A stretch of DNA of 64,000 bases, taken from Ficedula albicollis (lineage: Eukaryota; Chordata; Aves; Passeriformes; Muscicapidae). How positions within the stretch are numbered: the stretch's first letter is position 1; the number at the start of each line of letters is the position of its first letter. A program made the position numbers and the translations under genes. The notes under the pieces are model-generated. The model was not told the DNA's origin, did not search any database, and saw only the letters and a list, made by a program, of their open reading frames with translations. The DNA is taken from the NCBI RefSeq assembly GCF_000247815.1, contig NC_021683.1, positions 11,741,676 to 11,805,675 on the forward strand, read 5' to 3'. Shown here piece after piece: positions 46,301 to 61,395 of the stretch.

Positions 46301-49232
46301 TGGAGAACAGACAAACCTGTTACCTTGGAGGAGCAAGAGAATAGCATTAAAAAGGCTGTGCTTTTATATCATATGGGCTGATTTTTCAGCAGCTTTTGGA
46401 ACCTTTAGAGAGATGTTCCACGGGATGTTCAAAGTCCAGTCAAAATAGGCAGAGCAGAGCCTTGCTGTAGGATAGCCCTGTTTTGGCTTTAGATCACTGG
46501 CAAATCAGCTTCAAATCCCAGAGAAATAAGTGAAGAGAATCAGCAGCTTTAAAACCAAATTTTCTATACACCAATGAAGACTCCAGATTCAGGGCAGACG
46601 TGCATTCCAACAAATCTTTCACTGCTCTGTACTAAGTGTACACTTTATATACAAGGGTTGTTCTAGATACTGTGCCCCTGAAACTGTCTGGCTGGAATTG
46701 GTGAGAGCATAGGTATTGATTTCTGCTGGGCTGTGATCTGTGCTTTTGGGTCTGGTTGGTTTGACTTGGAATATGTAATCCAACAGGATTCAAGAAAAAA
46801 AATTATAAAAGTGGATTTTTTATTTTAAAAAAACTGCATAACTTTTTAGATTACTTGTCCAGGTAGAAGTAATTGTATAACCAGCATCTATGAGCTAAAG
46901 CTAGTATGGATGTAATAATTTTTACGGCCTGTCATTCATAATCTACTAGAAGTAAGAATAGTATGGCTGTAAAAATTTACTATGAAATATTGACACTGCT
47001 AAATCTCCAATTATAAAGACATATAAGAGGAAAGAGAGCTGTAACCCATTACACAACTGGTGATCCCCAAAGGTGATATCACAGTAAGGCTGAATACTAA
47101 CTACAGTTATTTCTAGTGGCTTCAATGGTTTGTGGCAAAGAGATGAATATCAGACGTCCAAATAATAGACTTTCTTGCCTAGGTTTCTATTTATAATGAA
47201 ATTCTGTTCAGATTAGTAGAAAACATTACAGTCAAAGAAGAAAGGGAGTGAAAACTAAATAGAATTGCTACAGGATTTATTTTTGCTGTAACTTGTAGAT
47301 GATGATTAAAAATGTGTATTGATTTGCAGTTTACCCTGATACTAGAAACTGATAAAAGCATAAACTACTACTTTGGTTTAACAGCTTTATTAGAGCTGAG
47401 GCTGGGCAGAGTTATGTCGGGTCACTTTTTGCCTGGGGTTGCCTATCAGTTTTCAGTCGAAGAAAAGAATTGGAATGAAGCATTGACAGATCCCATCTGG
47501 GCTCCCTGAGACAGCTGGTTTCAATACAGCCTGTCTAATGCTAGAATTGTGCCTTCAGTTGCTTTTGTTGGCATATCACAATAGTTTGGTGTTTTGAGAT
47601 AACACCTACAGAATGGACTGAGCCCATAGTGTTTTAGTAGCAACATTTCTCATGAATTACAGAAATATTGGATGTCTGTGTGCTGATTCAGCCACACAGA
47701 GTTGGTGTGTGTGTGTTACATGAAACAGCCATAAGCTTTAGAGATACACATATTAAGATGAAACCATGACTAATCTTCAGGTTTCTTTGGGTTCCTTTGT
47801 GTCTTTGACTAGCAGTAGGAGATAAATATTTTTTAATTTTAGCATTTCAATATTGTATATTGATACTTAATTCACCTTAGCTTACAAGCATGCTGTGTGG
47901 GTCATTAGCTTATTTAAATAGCAGATTCTAAAATCCTTTAGTGTCAAATGGCAGCAGAACACCTGGACAAAAATATTGGAATCTGGTATGACAATTTTGC
48001 TGTAATTACATATTTGCATTTAGTTTGTCTTTTGGTCTTGTGTGAAGTGACACTGGTAATATCTAATATTCTCATTTTATTCTTATTTAACTAATTGTTG
48101 TAGCTATTTAAAAAACTTACAAACTTTCCCTGCCTGAAAGAAAGAATAGGGCCTGCTTTATAGAGTACAGAAACTGAATAAAACAGCTTAACCAGAAACA
48201 ATAAATATATTTGGGTTAGAGCTCATTTTGGGAGAACTTAAATTGGAGCCTAATGTGAGAAGAAAAATAGCCAAGCAGAAAATGGCCATATTCCCTCAAG
48301 AAACTTCAATGCAGCAATTTAAAAAAAAATACTATGAAATTTCTAATGTAAATACAAATGCATACATCACTGTTAATCCCTGAATCCTGCTCAGCTGAAA
48401 TTTTACTTTGCAAAAAAAATTAAGTTGCCTTCTGCCAGGAAAAATTTGCTGTTTGTCACTTATTCCAAGAAACTGCCTTGTTTTGTACTATACGTGCAAT
48501 GTAGAAACAACATATTTCATTAATGCAGATGTTCACTTTCATCTCCATAAGACTCCTGAAGCACACTACTCTAAGTTTAGATGTGCCTGCTGTTTCCTCC
48601 TGCCCCCACTTCTTCAATTTCTTTTTTAAATACTGTAGTTATAAAGCTAAGATTGAGTCTATAATCAAACCCAGCCTGTAAGATGATACTCAGTGGTGAA
48701 TAGAGAGCTTATCCACCTCCTATCCTACCATTCAGATGTACAGCAGAGAACAGGAATTCTTTTGGCCTCTTTGATGCCCCATTTTCTTTGGAAGGTGGTT
48801 ATCCTCAATATTATACAGGAGATAAAAATTATTCAGAAAAGTATCTGTCTCATTGTCTGTTTCTGCTTAAAGTGGAGCTATTTCATCTTGCAAACCACAA
48901 ATAAAATTACAACTTCTTTTAGGGATCACTAGCCGGAAGTTTTGCAACAAATACAAGATTCTCCACAGTTTCCCCATCCGCCCCCAAAATATTGCACCAT
49001 GAGAGTAAAATATGTTCAGTTTTTTACTGATCTCGACAATCTGAAGATTTTTTGTTTGTTTGTTTCTTCCTGATATGCTTATAAACCATGATCTTCCACC
49101 TTGGTTCTTTAAGTGCAATGCAGTTTGGGGAAATGGAGATTGAGAGATGGTAATCTGTGTATAGTGAACACACAGGAATACCAAGGCGATTGAACAGGGC
49201 TTTGGAAGCAATGAGAGAAGTCTAAGGTGAGG
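43340..49232. other. Noncoding DNA between the two solo LTRs
   Basis: This 5.9-kb interval could look like the inside of a provirus, but it contains no recognisable gag, protease, reverse transcriptase, integrase or envelope sequence, and no reading frame over 158 codons. The 158-codon frame at 43148-43624 begins inside LTR 1 and runs into ordinary flanking DNA. An interrupted CA repeat lies at 45484-45522. A G/C-richer patch at 45985-46190 has open frames but no domain. The last five bases, TGAGG, are the left target duplication of LTR 2. Confidence 0.7.
45484..45522. repeat. Interrupted CA microsatellite
   Basis: Several short ACAC runs are broken by TT, AAGG and AT. It is degenerate and probably stable in length. 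Confidence 0.8.
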
Positions 49233-50802
<1,570 letters not shown>

Positions 50803-53685
50803 TGAGGACTAAAAGGAAGGGTAAGAACATGAGAGGTTAGGTTTTTCTTTTTGGAGAGAGACTTCACTGAAGTGTTAACAGAACTTTGATTTGAAGAACT
50901 TTGGCAATTTTGCCTTTATGGATTTTCTTTTTTGGTATTATTTAAATGGTGTTAAATTGAACTGCTTGAGCTGAAAGTAGGATAAAAATGAATAGGGAGA
51001 TGTCAGATAAAATATGTGCAACATACATTCTTTTACATTTGTGGCATAGTGTCTTGTTCTGGGTATTTTATGGTATGTTCCAGAGTCTGTTGGAGTGGAA
51101 AACGATGCCACATGTAACCAACTCCCATGTCTTTGTGTTAAATCACCCTTTCTTTCCCAGGTCTCCAAGCAACAGTATCTTAAAGATGAAATACTCATTT
51201 CTGAAACCTAATTTAATTTCAGAGTTGCCTGAGCTGCAGAGCTTATCAGTTCATGGAATCCACAAAATTCAATGAATTAACAACTCTTTTCCATAGATGG
51301 AAGGTTGTTTTAATTTTTTTTTTTAAAGGATTGCATTAAAATGCATCCTCTGATTTTTAACCTTGGTTTGGCTGGTTATGATTTACTCATTTTACTCATG
51401 ATACAGCAGATAAGAAAAAAGACTAGAAGCAATAATCTTCCATCAATAAATGCAAGGCATTGTAGCTTTATAACAGCTATTAGGAACCCTGAGCAGTGCA
51501 GAGCTGTAAATAAATGAAGATTAAAGATATTTTGTATTCCTCAGGTTTGGTTCAAATTTTGTTTTTAAACATAGTTGGTCCAGAACCTTAAGATTATCTA
51601 ACAGATCACTAGTGGCATATTTTAACTAGTTAAGTCAGTAACAAATGAAACTGGACATAAAATATTATGGAAATAATGAAGGAGCTCATGAGCTCAGAAA
51701 GGCTCAGCTTTGTAAATGCTACTATAAATGAGCTAAGGTGAGCACACCAAGGGCATCTGAGGATGCCTCCTTTATTCCTGTGAGCTCCCAGTGTCTGGCA
51801 GCTGGATGTCTGCTCTTCTGATGTTTACATAATTTTGCAAATTAGATACTTCTGAAAATTCTGATAATTAATGTGTGGACATTATTGTCTCCTTTTCCTT
51901 TTATACTAAATAAGCAGTAATGGTTGGATAATGGAACACCTGAATAGATTTTGGAGGTCTTTAGCTGAAGATAGGATTAATCATTGGTGCATGTGAGTCA
52001 TAACCACTGAGCATTTATCCACTTTTACAGAGGGCCATTGTTCATTGTAACTTGGGTCCTCCTGGAAACATAGAACAGCGCAGCAGGGCTGGGGATGCAA
52101 GGCCCAAGCAGCCCCTCCTGCCCCTCTGTCCTTGTCCCCTGTGCCACTTCTAGTCTGGCCTCATGTTCCCTGGGCAAGCAGGGAACTGCTCTGGAGTCAC
52201 TCTGTGTGGAACAGGGGCTCCCCTCCTTGCGTGTTTGCTGCTGATAGGTCTCATGAAGGGGATCCAGTAAAATGTTACTGGTAATCTCCAGGAAAAAAGC
52301 AGAAAGATCTTGTGGTGGGCTTGAAGTTCTTCTGTTTCTCTGCTCTACAGTATGGCTTCCTCTGAGGTTATTTGGATTTGCAGTAACCATATGGCCGGTG
52401 TTTTCTCCAAGGAAGGAATACTCTGGAGAGTTGCATTATTATATCTTAGGTGTATTATGGAGCAGGTGTATGCAGACAGGACTTGTGCATCACCAGGTCC
52501 AGCTCAAACACAAATAACATCTGCTGCTGCATGTGGTATGATAAAGATCAGAATTAATGAATAAAATCTGAATCTTCTACCTGATGAAAGAGATTTACTT
52601 AGCTGTAATTGGGCAGTCTCACATTCCAAGAAGCCTCATGATTACATAATAATTTATATCTGTCTGTACAAAGCAAAGTGTGTGTATGGTTGTTTGTTTG
52701 CTTAGCTTTTTTTGTTTGTTTTGTCAGTTGCTTCGTGGACTTTTCCAATCGGGAATAAAAGTGTTGCCAAGGTGAGAATCTGTAGATATTTAAAAACATT
52801 TTCACGGGAAGGGTATCAGGAGTTCTCATAATTAATTTACATTTCAGGGAAGATTTTCAGTGTTTGCTATGGTTCATAAATGTCAATGACACAACCACGT
52901 TTTTCAGCAGGAGAAATTACAAGCCTTAATTCAAGCATGCCCCATCACTTTACTAGCTATGCTTGTTTTGCAGACAACTAGGTAGAACAAACTGATGTGT
53001 TCAATAAGGAGAAAGGAGTAAGCAGAAGGTGCTGTAAAAACACATATTTTCTGCAAGGTTTATATAAAACTCCTATGGTGTCTACATTTTTTTCTTTTTA
53101 TAATATAAAGATGCTTTGTCTGCTTATGCATTTTGTTAAAATATCAGCAAATAAATACATTTTCAAAGACTGTGGTGATTTACAACTAAATAGAAATCAT
53201 GGAGCAAAATAATGACAACATATTTTTGCAAGCTAAACTATTCTTCTTGGCTCACATGCTGGAGAAAAAAGACAAAATAGATGAGTGTTGCAATGCTTTG
53301 TGAAGGGTAGTAATCAGGGCTGCTGCTGGGAAAAATGGAGAGCTTTGACACCCTTGGCAAGGCAGGACCAAATATCACCCCTTTGTTTTTTTGAATTATA
53401 TTTTATTATATACTTTTTCTTGCCATTACTTGTGCTGGGATTTTACAAAGTTGTAGCCTTAGAACTTTAAGGTTAAATAGCTCTAAAAAAGTACAATTAA
53501 AACGTAACAACATAATAACATAATAATATCTGGAATAAAATGTAGGACATCTCCTAGAGAGGTCTACTCTGTAACAGAACAAACCTGTGAGAAGCAATGA
53601 TTCTGAAATAAAAGGTTACTTCTGGAGGGCATGATCAGTTTTGGATTATTTTGGATACTGTTTAGGAGGAAGGCATGGCATTAGG
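50803..53685. other. AT-rich noncoding DNA, no gene recognised
   Basis: The stretch starts with the right target duplication of LTR 2. A G/C-richer patch at about 52040-52260 crosses a 121-codon reverse-strand frame with no known domain; it may be an old repeat fragment I cannot name. Otherwise stops are dense and nothing was recognised. Confidence 0.6.
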
Positions 53686-53730
53686 ATGCTTCTCAGCCTC
53701 TTGGCTAAAGTCAAGTGTAGTGTGTGTCTC
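53686..53730 (+). pseudogene. Truncated U2 snRNA pseudogene
   Basis: The segment matches the 5' end of the U2 spliceosomal RNA: GCTTCTCAGCCTCTTGGCTA, then AAGTCAAGTGTAGTGTGTGT. Compared with the vertebrate U2 5' end as I remember it, there is a lost C near the start and substitutions in the stem-loop I region. The branch-site recognition element GTAGTA has become GTAGTG. The match stops after about 45 bases; the Sm site and stem-loops III and IV are missing. It is therefore a dead 5' fragment, probably retroposed. No promoter elements or target duplication were seen. Confidence 0.88.
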
Positions 53731-56700
53731 AAATATGTGTGATTTTTTGTTTAAGTCTCACAGTAGGAAGACAAAAGACTCTGCCTGGGTTAAGGCAAAC
53801 TTCAGTCCAGAGATCAACCATGAACCTCTTGTGGAGAGACATAGTTTCCCCTGTTTGGGGAAGGATAAAATTGATCTTGGTCTCATTGGTGATCAGCACA
53901 TAATGCCCAAGACAGACCTGAAGAGGAGAAAATGAAACACAGTAGAATTAACCAAATTAAGTCCCTGAGAGACATGAATAGAGAAATCATGGAATCAGGT
54001 TTTTTATCTTGTGCAATTATATCTGCATACCTCATTCCAGTGTGATGCAATGTGCTTAAAAGAGACCTCTGGATTACAAAAACACTCAACTGTTGGGTGA
54101 TACACATTTTTGAAGACAGATTGGCCAGTGGGAATTCCACCTTTCTTTAAGTGCTGTTATTGGTGTGAGAAAAAGGTTTGGAACAACTGTTTCTATTGGG
54201 ATACTCTCAATTTTTAGAGGTGTGTGCCAGTTCAGTGTAGAAAGTATAATTCCAGATTTCTCCTTCCTGCTGCAGGCATGTCTCATACTAAGCAGCACAA
54301 TCTAGATCGTGCTAATGGGTAGTAAAGACTATGACAAAGCTCAGGTGATGCACACTGTGATTTTTGAGAAAAATACACAGCTCAGAAAAAATATATGCCC
54401 TGGAGAGTAAATTTTTGCTGGTATGTAGGATATGAAAGTAGGAATCTAAGAGCAAATCATAGAGAAAGCAAAAGTAATTAGTGCTATGGTAATTTACCTT
54501 CTTACTAGCTCACCTTCAACTTTTCAAGGTGTTTGCTGATCATATGTAAACACACCGTCGCTAGGAAGGAGAAATATTTGGGAACAAATTCTCATTCACA
54601 GTAATAATGAAAAGTAACATTTGATTCCCTGGGCACTTTTTCAGCTCAGGCTCTGAAACTGAACCTAATTACCAATGTTGCATTACAAAGTGGAGCCTTT
54701 TCTGCTCAGGGAACAGAACAGACATTAATGAGAACTTCTATTTACTTTTTTTTAAAAAAGATTTTCTGCACATTAATTTTAGTTTATTCAACATGCCACT
54801 CCTTGTCTTAAAGTAGGGGACCAAAAAACAGCGACCTCTACACCCTGTCCTTGCCTTTTAGTTTATGTGCTTGATTTGCTTTATTTCCAGAGAGAAAATA
54901 AAACATTTTAATTTGACTTTACTGTCATATGGTTAGTTACCAACCTGAGATTTCAGTGAAATGTCCTTTGTTGAAGATTTAGAAAAACAATCAGTGTGCA
55001 GCAAATATTGATATGACTCTTAATGGCAATTTAGCTGATTAATTTCCTTTCATGCTGCAAAGCAGCGTGAAACACAGTGTTTTAATGAATGCCAACAACA
55101 AAGAGTGCACCAGGTGTGTTACTAAGAAACAATCTCTAGTGTGATTTAATTAATCAAAGCATTGCATGGCACAATTATGAGCAACCTTGTGTAAGTGGTG
55201 CCAGTACAAGATCCTTGATTTAAAATTGGTTTTAAAGAAAGACATCATGGCTTAATAACTATGCTCTGCTAGTTGTAGAGCAAACATTCTCTTAATCTGA
55301 CATTTGCTTTTTGGTGGTTTGGTTTTTTTTTGATTGCGTTTTTTGGTTGGTTGGTTGGTTTTTTAAAGTGGATGAAGAAAGGCAACACTAATTATTTTAA
55401 GTATTGGTTAACTGGATGGATGAAAAATCACTGATCTATTGAATATATCACTGAATCATATTCTTTCAGTGCTTTTCACCATGTACTTTGCCCAAATCTG
55501 CTGAATTGATTTTTTTAACAACTTATTGAGAGGCTGAAGCTGTCCTGCTGAGGAGAGAACATTCCTGACCAGCCTCAGGTGGCAGCCAGACATGTGTATG
55601 TGATACTGAAGCCAAATGGCCTGAGCTGTGCTCTGCCAGGTTAGCAGTGCTGCTTTGTGGGAGATTTAGGTGGAGAAAAAGAGGCTTCAGCTTGCACTCA
55701 CAAGATGTAGAAGGAACAAAATATTTCCCAAATGAGCATCTGCCCATTCCATTCAAAACCAGCCGAAAATCACCGTAGTCCACAGTGCTTAACTGGAAAC
55801 CTGAGGCTTTTTTGTTAAGCAGATGATTGGAATGCAAATCTGTTTGGAGAATTAGGAGTTTCCCCTCTGCTCATTGGAGGAAAAATTACTGTGGCTGACT
55901 TACTCACCAATAAAAATAGGCAAGTTTTATCTCCTGCCCTCTGGCTCTCTTAGTGAGTGTACAGTTGAAATATGTTACCATAGTGTAGCTAATTCCTCTG
56001 CTGTAAATAGTTATCTTTAAACATCAAAGTAGTAAAGCACTGTGTTTGTTTGGATCATAGCATAAACTATTGATGTGTGACTTTACCCTGTCCAAATTCC
56101 ATGCTCCAAGAGAAACTTGCTGTATACTTACACTGCTGATGTAAGGTATTTCATGGAATTGAATAATTGAATATTGTGTGATGCAGCTCAGACTCTTTCC
56201 TTCTTGCAGAAACTGTGGGGCAAAAGCATGGGCACGACCTATTACACAGATGCACAATTATTTCCCTCTAAAAATTCTCTGTTGGACACTTGTAGGTGAA
56301 TTTCAGTCCTTCTATAGCTGGAGAGAAAAGGAAGTCAAACAAAACTTTAAACATTAGCCCTGCAACATTAGCATGTGCAAAAAACACAGAGAATGAAATC
56401 CAGTAGCTGGACTAAACACTAACAGATGAAGAAAATTTTATGCAAGATGAAAAATTCTGCTACTATTCAGGATTTAGATTTCTGTTCAGGGAACTTTTCA
56501 GAGCTTGTTAAATCTGTGCCATTGTGGTTTAAGATTTCACTGTGGAAAACACAAAAGTCAATATGCAAACTGTGGCACAATTTCCACTAATCTTATAGTG
56601 GAGAAATAGAGAAAGAACTAAAGCTTTCATTCCTAAATATCTGCAGAAACTTGGTTTGCAGAGGCAATGGTACATGAAGACCTTTCATTTCCTACCAGGG

Positions 56701-57046
56701 CCATGTCTCAGGGCTTCTGTGGTACCATCTGCAAGCGTGTGTGTGCACAGAGAAATACATGTGCATTTTTGAACACTGTCTAAATATAACCTTAATTTTT
56801 CTTTAAATGAAGGCCCTCCTGGGCTGAAGCTCTTACCTGAACTGCTTGATGTGGTTTCTGAAAGCAATGTACTAAGGATATGCAGCAAATTTTTAAAAAA
56901 TTGCTCTTGGTGCTTATTCAGCTTCCTTCTAAGTTGTGTGGAGAGCTTTGTACAGTAAACTTGGATATTTTTATGGAATAAAAAGAAGGAGGTTTTTCAG
57001 TTTCGTAGTTGCCTGGAAAGAGAAGCTGAGCTCAAGATGAGGATGG
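53731..57046. other. AT-rich noncoding DNA, no gene recognised
   Basis: No open frame over 104 codons and no recognised domain. The stretch 54940-55200 is AT-rich and nonrepetitive, with several TTAATTAAT-like cores, and may be a conserved noncoding element. A GGTT microsatellite lies at 55345-55360. Confidence 0.6.
55345..55360. repeat. GGTT microsatellite
   Basis: Four GGTT units lie inside a wider T/G-rich stretch (55318-55366). Confidence 0.9.
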
Positions 57047-57092
57047 TGTGGATGTCCCTTCTGACCCTCTCCATTCTGTGGTCCTGTTACTT
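57047..57092 (+). mobile_element. Probable CR1 LINE 3' tail, plus strand
   Basis: The pattern GATGTCCCTTCTGACCCTCT followed by CCATTCTGTGGTCCTGT resembles the very end of avian CR1, which reads as 'cccttcc..accc...ccattctatgattctatg' in its own direction. It is short and diverged, so the call is moderate. Confidence 0.5.
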
Positions 57093-57103
57093 CATTCTTG
57101 TGT

Positions 57104-57142
57104 AGAATCAGAGAGACCTGGGTTGGAAGGAGCCCTTGGCTG
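57104..57142 (-). mobile_element. Probable CR1 LINE 3' tail, minus strand
   Basis: AGAATCAGAGAGACCTGGG followed by TTGGAAGGAGCCC resembles the antisense of the CR1 3' end ('gaatcacagaatggtttgggttggaagggacc'). It lies 11 bases after a probable plus-strand CR1 tail, so the two elements meet tail to tail. Confidence 0.5.
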
Positions 57143-57942
57143 ATAGTCATTATTTTAGGATTGGGGTGTTTTTTGTCTGTAGAGTTTATTGGGTTTTGAA
57201 GGCTTCACTTATCACTAACATTATTTATTTATTTTCATCTTATGTTCCTGCCTGCGTTTTGTTTTAAAGAACCTCAGTATTTAAAAGATATGCATAACAG
57301 AGTTAAGATGTCCAGAGCATAAAGTCAAACTTTGGTTTATGTGTTGCCTTTGAGCATCAAATTTTTTATATACTACATGTGCTGAGAAAAAAAAACACTG
57401 GAGAATGTTCTGGATTACATTTATGTGGGTCTGTCTTCAGTTCCCCAAAAGGAAATAGAGCTTGAAGTTTAGCCTGAAAGTCAACCTACTCTGCTTTTTT
57501 ATTTTAACACATAAAACTTGCAGGTTTTAAGATCAATCATGCAGAGGCCCAGAGGAATATCACAGCAATAAAATATCTCCCTTGGCTGTTAATTTTCTTG
57601 TTAAGGCAGGCCTTTAACTATGTACATTGCAAATCAGACCACTGTAATACCTCTAAAGTGGAACTTCATCACATGTTGAAATTTAATGTTAAACACAAGA
57701 TTAAATCCTTCATTTTCTAGGAGTGTCCTTAAAGAAGATGGATGAGGTTCACTTGACTCCAAGAACTGGAACTTTAAAGCAAACAGTTTGAGTATCCTGT
57801 CAATGTGATAAAAATTCTTAGAGATCCTTACTGGGGAGAAAGAGCTCAGAGATTTCTTCATTTACCCTCCCACACCTACAATTCACTGCCATTGGAGAGG
57901 AGAGTTTATTTCTTTCTACAGATGTTCTTTAAACCTGCTGCT

Positions 57943-57970
57943 GTCAGAGGCAGCAGTTACTGCCTCTGAC
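57943..57970. repeat. 10-bp perfect hairpin
   Basis: The arms GTCAGAGGCA (57943-57952) and TGCCTCTGAC (57961-57970) are exact reverse complements around the loop GCAGTTAC. The stem is too short for a microRNA precursor. Confidence 0.85.
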
Positions 57971-60900
57971 CTGGTGACTGCTTTGGATTCCTCTTTGCCC
58001 TCTTTCTTTTTCTGGGCTGGAAGCCCACATGGGCTTAAGCCAGCACTGTCAGCAAGACATGTCAGCCAAAAGTCTCCTGATTTCACACTCTAAGGAAGAA
58101 TAAGGGAAGTCCACAGAGCAGGGAAGTTTTTAGAGAACATTTCCTTCTAGCAGAAAAGTGTGGAATTCCATATGCAAGGTTTTTTACCCCTTGGATTCTG
58201 GGACAGAGGGGCTAGATATACTTGGAATAAAGGTGCATCTGATAGATGGACACACATAGTGCTGTGACTCACAGAGGAAGAAATATTTCTTCATTTTTAT
58301 TATTTTTTATGGTGTGGATGGTATTCAGACTATATCTGAATGTGGTGAAACATGAAGTAGGTGTTTTAGACCCTTGTATCTTCCCATTTCAAAGCTGTTT
58401 GAACTGTCTGATAAACCTGCTTAAAAAGAAAAATAAATACAACCCCAACAACAACAAAAATCCCATCCACTTTAATATTACAATCTTCAGTAAATTCCTT
58501 GCTTTGGTGTTTTTTAACTATGACTTGCCTACAGGCTTGATGATTATAGGCAACACACAGTGCAACTTCTCCACTATCACACCCCTGCCAAATGTGGCTC
58601 GTTCCCTAGTCCCACAGTCCTGTGGGGAGCTAAACTGTGCCAGACCTTTCCACAGCTTACCTCTGTCTCTGTGCTGGATCAGCTGCACTGGCTGACAAGT
58701 TCTATCATTACCAGATCGAAGAATTCATGAGTCATGATGCAAGAGTTGTGAAATTAACTTTCCAGTCAAGGGGCTTATATGACATAGATATGCACATGCA
58801 TCCATATCCTCACATGGACCCAAATGATACAATACATAATTTCATATATAAGGTTATTGTATTTCTTTTGAGCTCTTATTTCGGCCTTTAAGTTTTACAT
58901 TTCACAGTGTTTTCTTTACATGCTTGAAAGCTAGAAGCAGTTGTTTTGTTTTAAACCAAAAAAATCACACTCATTTTCTTATTTCACTGAAGAGCTCTGG
59001 AAACTAATTTTTCAAAGAAGAAAGGAGTAAAAGAAGTCAACAGCTGAGCAATGTTGTTTTGGTGGATCAGAGTCAAGGTTGAAATACAAACATATTTTCT
59101 GTCTGTCAGAAGCAGTTTTGTTCTTTCTCCAGTCCAGTATGACCAACCTACTCGAAGGATGCCAAAGCATTTACGGGAGCATATTTAAGGCTATGCCTTT
59201 GCGTATGTAAGATGCTACATTTCCATGCTGCACTTGTAAGGTAGGAGCATAGACAGGTGTACAGTTTATGATTGGAACAGGCTAAAATGTGGCTATATGA
59301 CAGATGGGCTTCCACAGTGTATAAACGCATACTCTGATTTAGATTGCAGGAGCATAGATTATGGATTAAGGCTTCCAAATTGTCAGTGCTTTCTGAATTT
59401 CTACAAGGATGTAGTCAATACATGGTATATGGCTTGCACACATTATGTTGTGTTTGTCTAGTTTTTGCCCTGTTCCTCTGTTTTCTGCTTTAACACCATA
59501 TAGATATATAGTAAGTGCTGTGCTCTGCAAAACTTGCAGGTGTCTACTCTTGCTCTTCAAGGATTGTAAAGGAGTTCTGTCAACCTCTTATTTTCTTTTA
59601 TCTATGGGCCCTGATTTAGTTGCAAGAAAAATAAAAAAAATGGGAAAAGTCAGAAATGTTGAAGACAGTGAGTGAAAACTGCAAACATTTTTGTTTTATT
59701 TATTGGTTCAGATAGCTAAATTTTCTGGAACAGAGCTTGTATCTGAGAATGGCAGATGAGACTCTATAAAGTTGTGAAAGAATTTGCCCAATGAATGGAG
59801 TTTTCCTGATGGCAGCCATAGCTTGGGTAAAAAGCTGTGGATCTATTAATGGTGCTTTGTAACAGGTAGACTGCCACTGATCTCCATTTCCACTGGGAGA
59901 AATAGTAATGACTTTAAACCAGCACCTGGGAAGATTTTGGTTATATGTTAGGAAAATCTTTCTAATAGCAAAAATGGGCATGGATCAGGGTTTAGGCCTT
60001 TCCATTGCATTAACTTGATTCCTTCTGACCTGAATTCATTGTGAAAACCAGAGCCTACATCAGAGGTGTTGCTTACATAATTAATGCACCTGCCCCTAAG
60101 TTTTAAAGGCAAACATGTGCATTAAATCTATCTGTACTGGCCCTCTCCTGCAAATGCCTGCAGCATCTGAGTGGTGCTATAGTGACTGAGCTCAAGTTCT
60201 GTGTATAGAACTTGTGTACTGTGTAGAAAAGCTGAAGTATTGCAGATACTTAAGATACAGCTGTGTGTATTGCAGCATGTTCCTCTGGGTTTTGAAGTCT
60301 TATGTTTGATAATTTGATATGCATATGAAATTTAATAAAAACTAATTGACATTGTGTAATACAGTGTACAAATGCTGTTTATATATATCTCACTGATAAA
60401 CAGGGAATTTCATGTCATATTGTCTGAACAGTTAGCTGCATGCGTGCTAAATGCTGCTTTTAATTAAACAATAAAGAACGTAACAACCTTTATTGTATTG
60501 TTGTAAATTTTGATGTGATACAACAATTTGATTCCTTAAAAATTAATTGCCTAGGAGTGTGTTTAAGTAATATTGATTATACTGGTGCTTTGTGTTGATC
60601 TGTGATACTTAACCCAGCATTTAAAATATCTTTTTTCCAGTTTACATTTGTGATGCAAGAATAAAAGCAAAGTATAAAACAAATAGGCACTTGAATTCTA
60701 ATAGCAATAAGCAATAAATGTCAGGCATCTGGAAATTATGGTTGCAATTTCATCAGAGTACACTTTGTTCTATTATGCCTGCATGAATTTTGCTACAGGC
60801 AAAATCTATTACAGATAACAGTTAAGAACCTTTCTAATCTACACAGATAGTCATGGAAAAATGCTAGAAAACCAAATCTTGGAAAATGTAATATTGCCCA

Positions 60901-61365
60901 GTAAAACTGACACTCAGAAAATAATGTGATCGAATTTAGAACTGCAGAGATAATTTCTGTAAGATCATGTTGAAACAGAAATTTCTGTACTGTTTGTTGC
61001 TGCTGAAGGGCAAATAACGAATAACATGCAGTGTATCATTAAATGTGTTTGTGTACTCCAGATAGATAGATGTTTATCTCTATACTGCAGGCTAGTTAAT
61101 TTGCTTGTTTAATGATTGTTACCTGAAATAGCAGTTTCCAAGCTGGGACTATACATTAGAAGCCAGTACTTTTCCATTGCTAATGATTGTATTTGAATAG
61201 CAGCAATTTCTGCTCCAGGTCATCTCTATTGCCTGCAAAAGTATTAATGTCGTATGATTTGTCCTGCATTATGATGCTTTACAACTCTTTAATTGACTCT
61301 GTATAGATTTACAGACTGTTGATCAATTAGAATTCTGTTGAGTTCCAAAGTACATTGTTCATTTT

Positions 61366-61395
61366 ACATGGCACCTTGGTGCCAAAGTGCCATGT
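61366..61395. repeat. Nested hairpin inside a possible conserved element
   Basis: The outer arms ACATGGCAC (61366-61374) and GTGCCATGT (61387-61395) pair perfectly. The 12-base loop contains CTTGG...CCAAA, allowing a smaller inner pairing. Function unknown. Confidence 0.8.

Noticed and set aside
57943..57970. Hairpin considered as a microRNA precursor
   Set aside because: The stem is only 10 bp, far shorter than the roughly 30 bp stem of a microRNA precursor.
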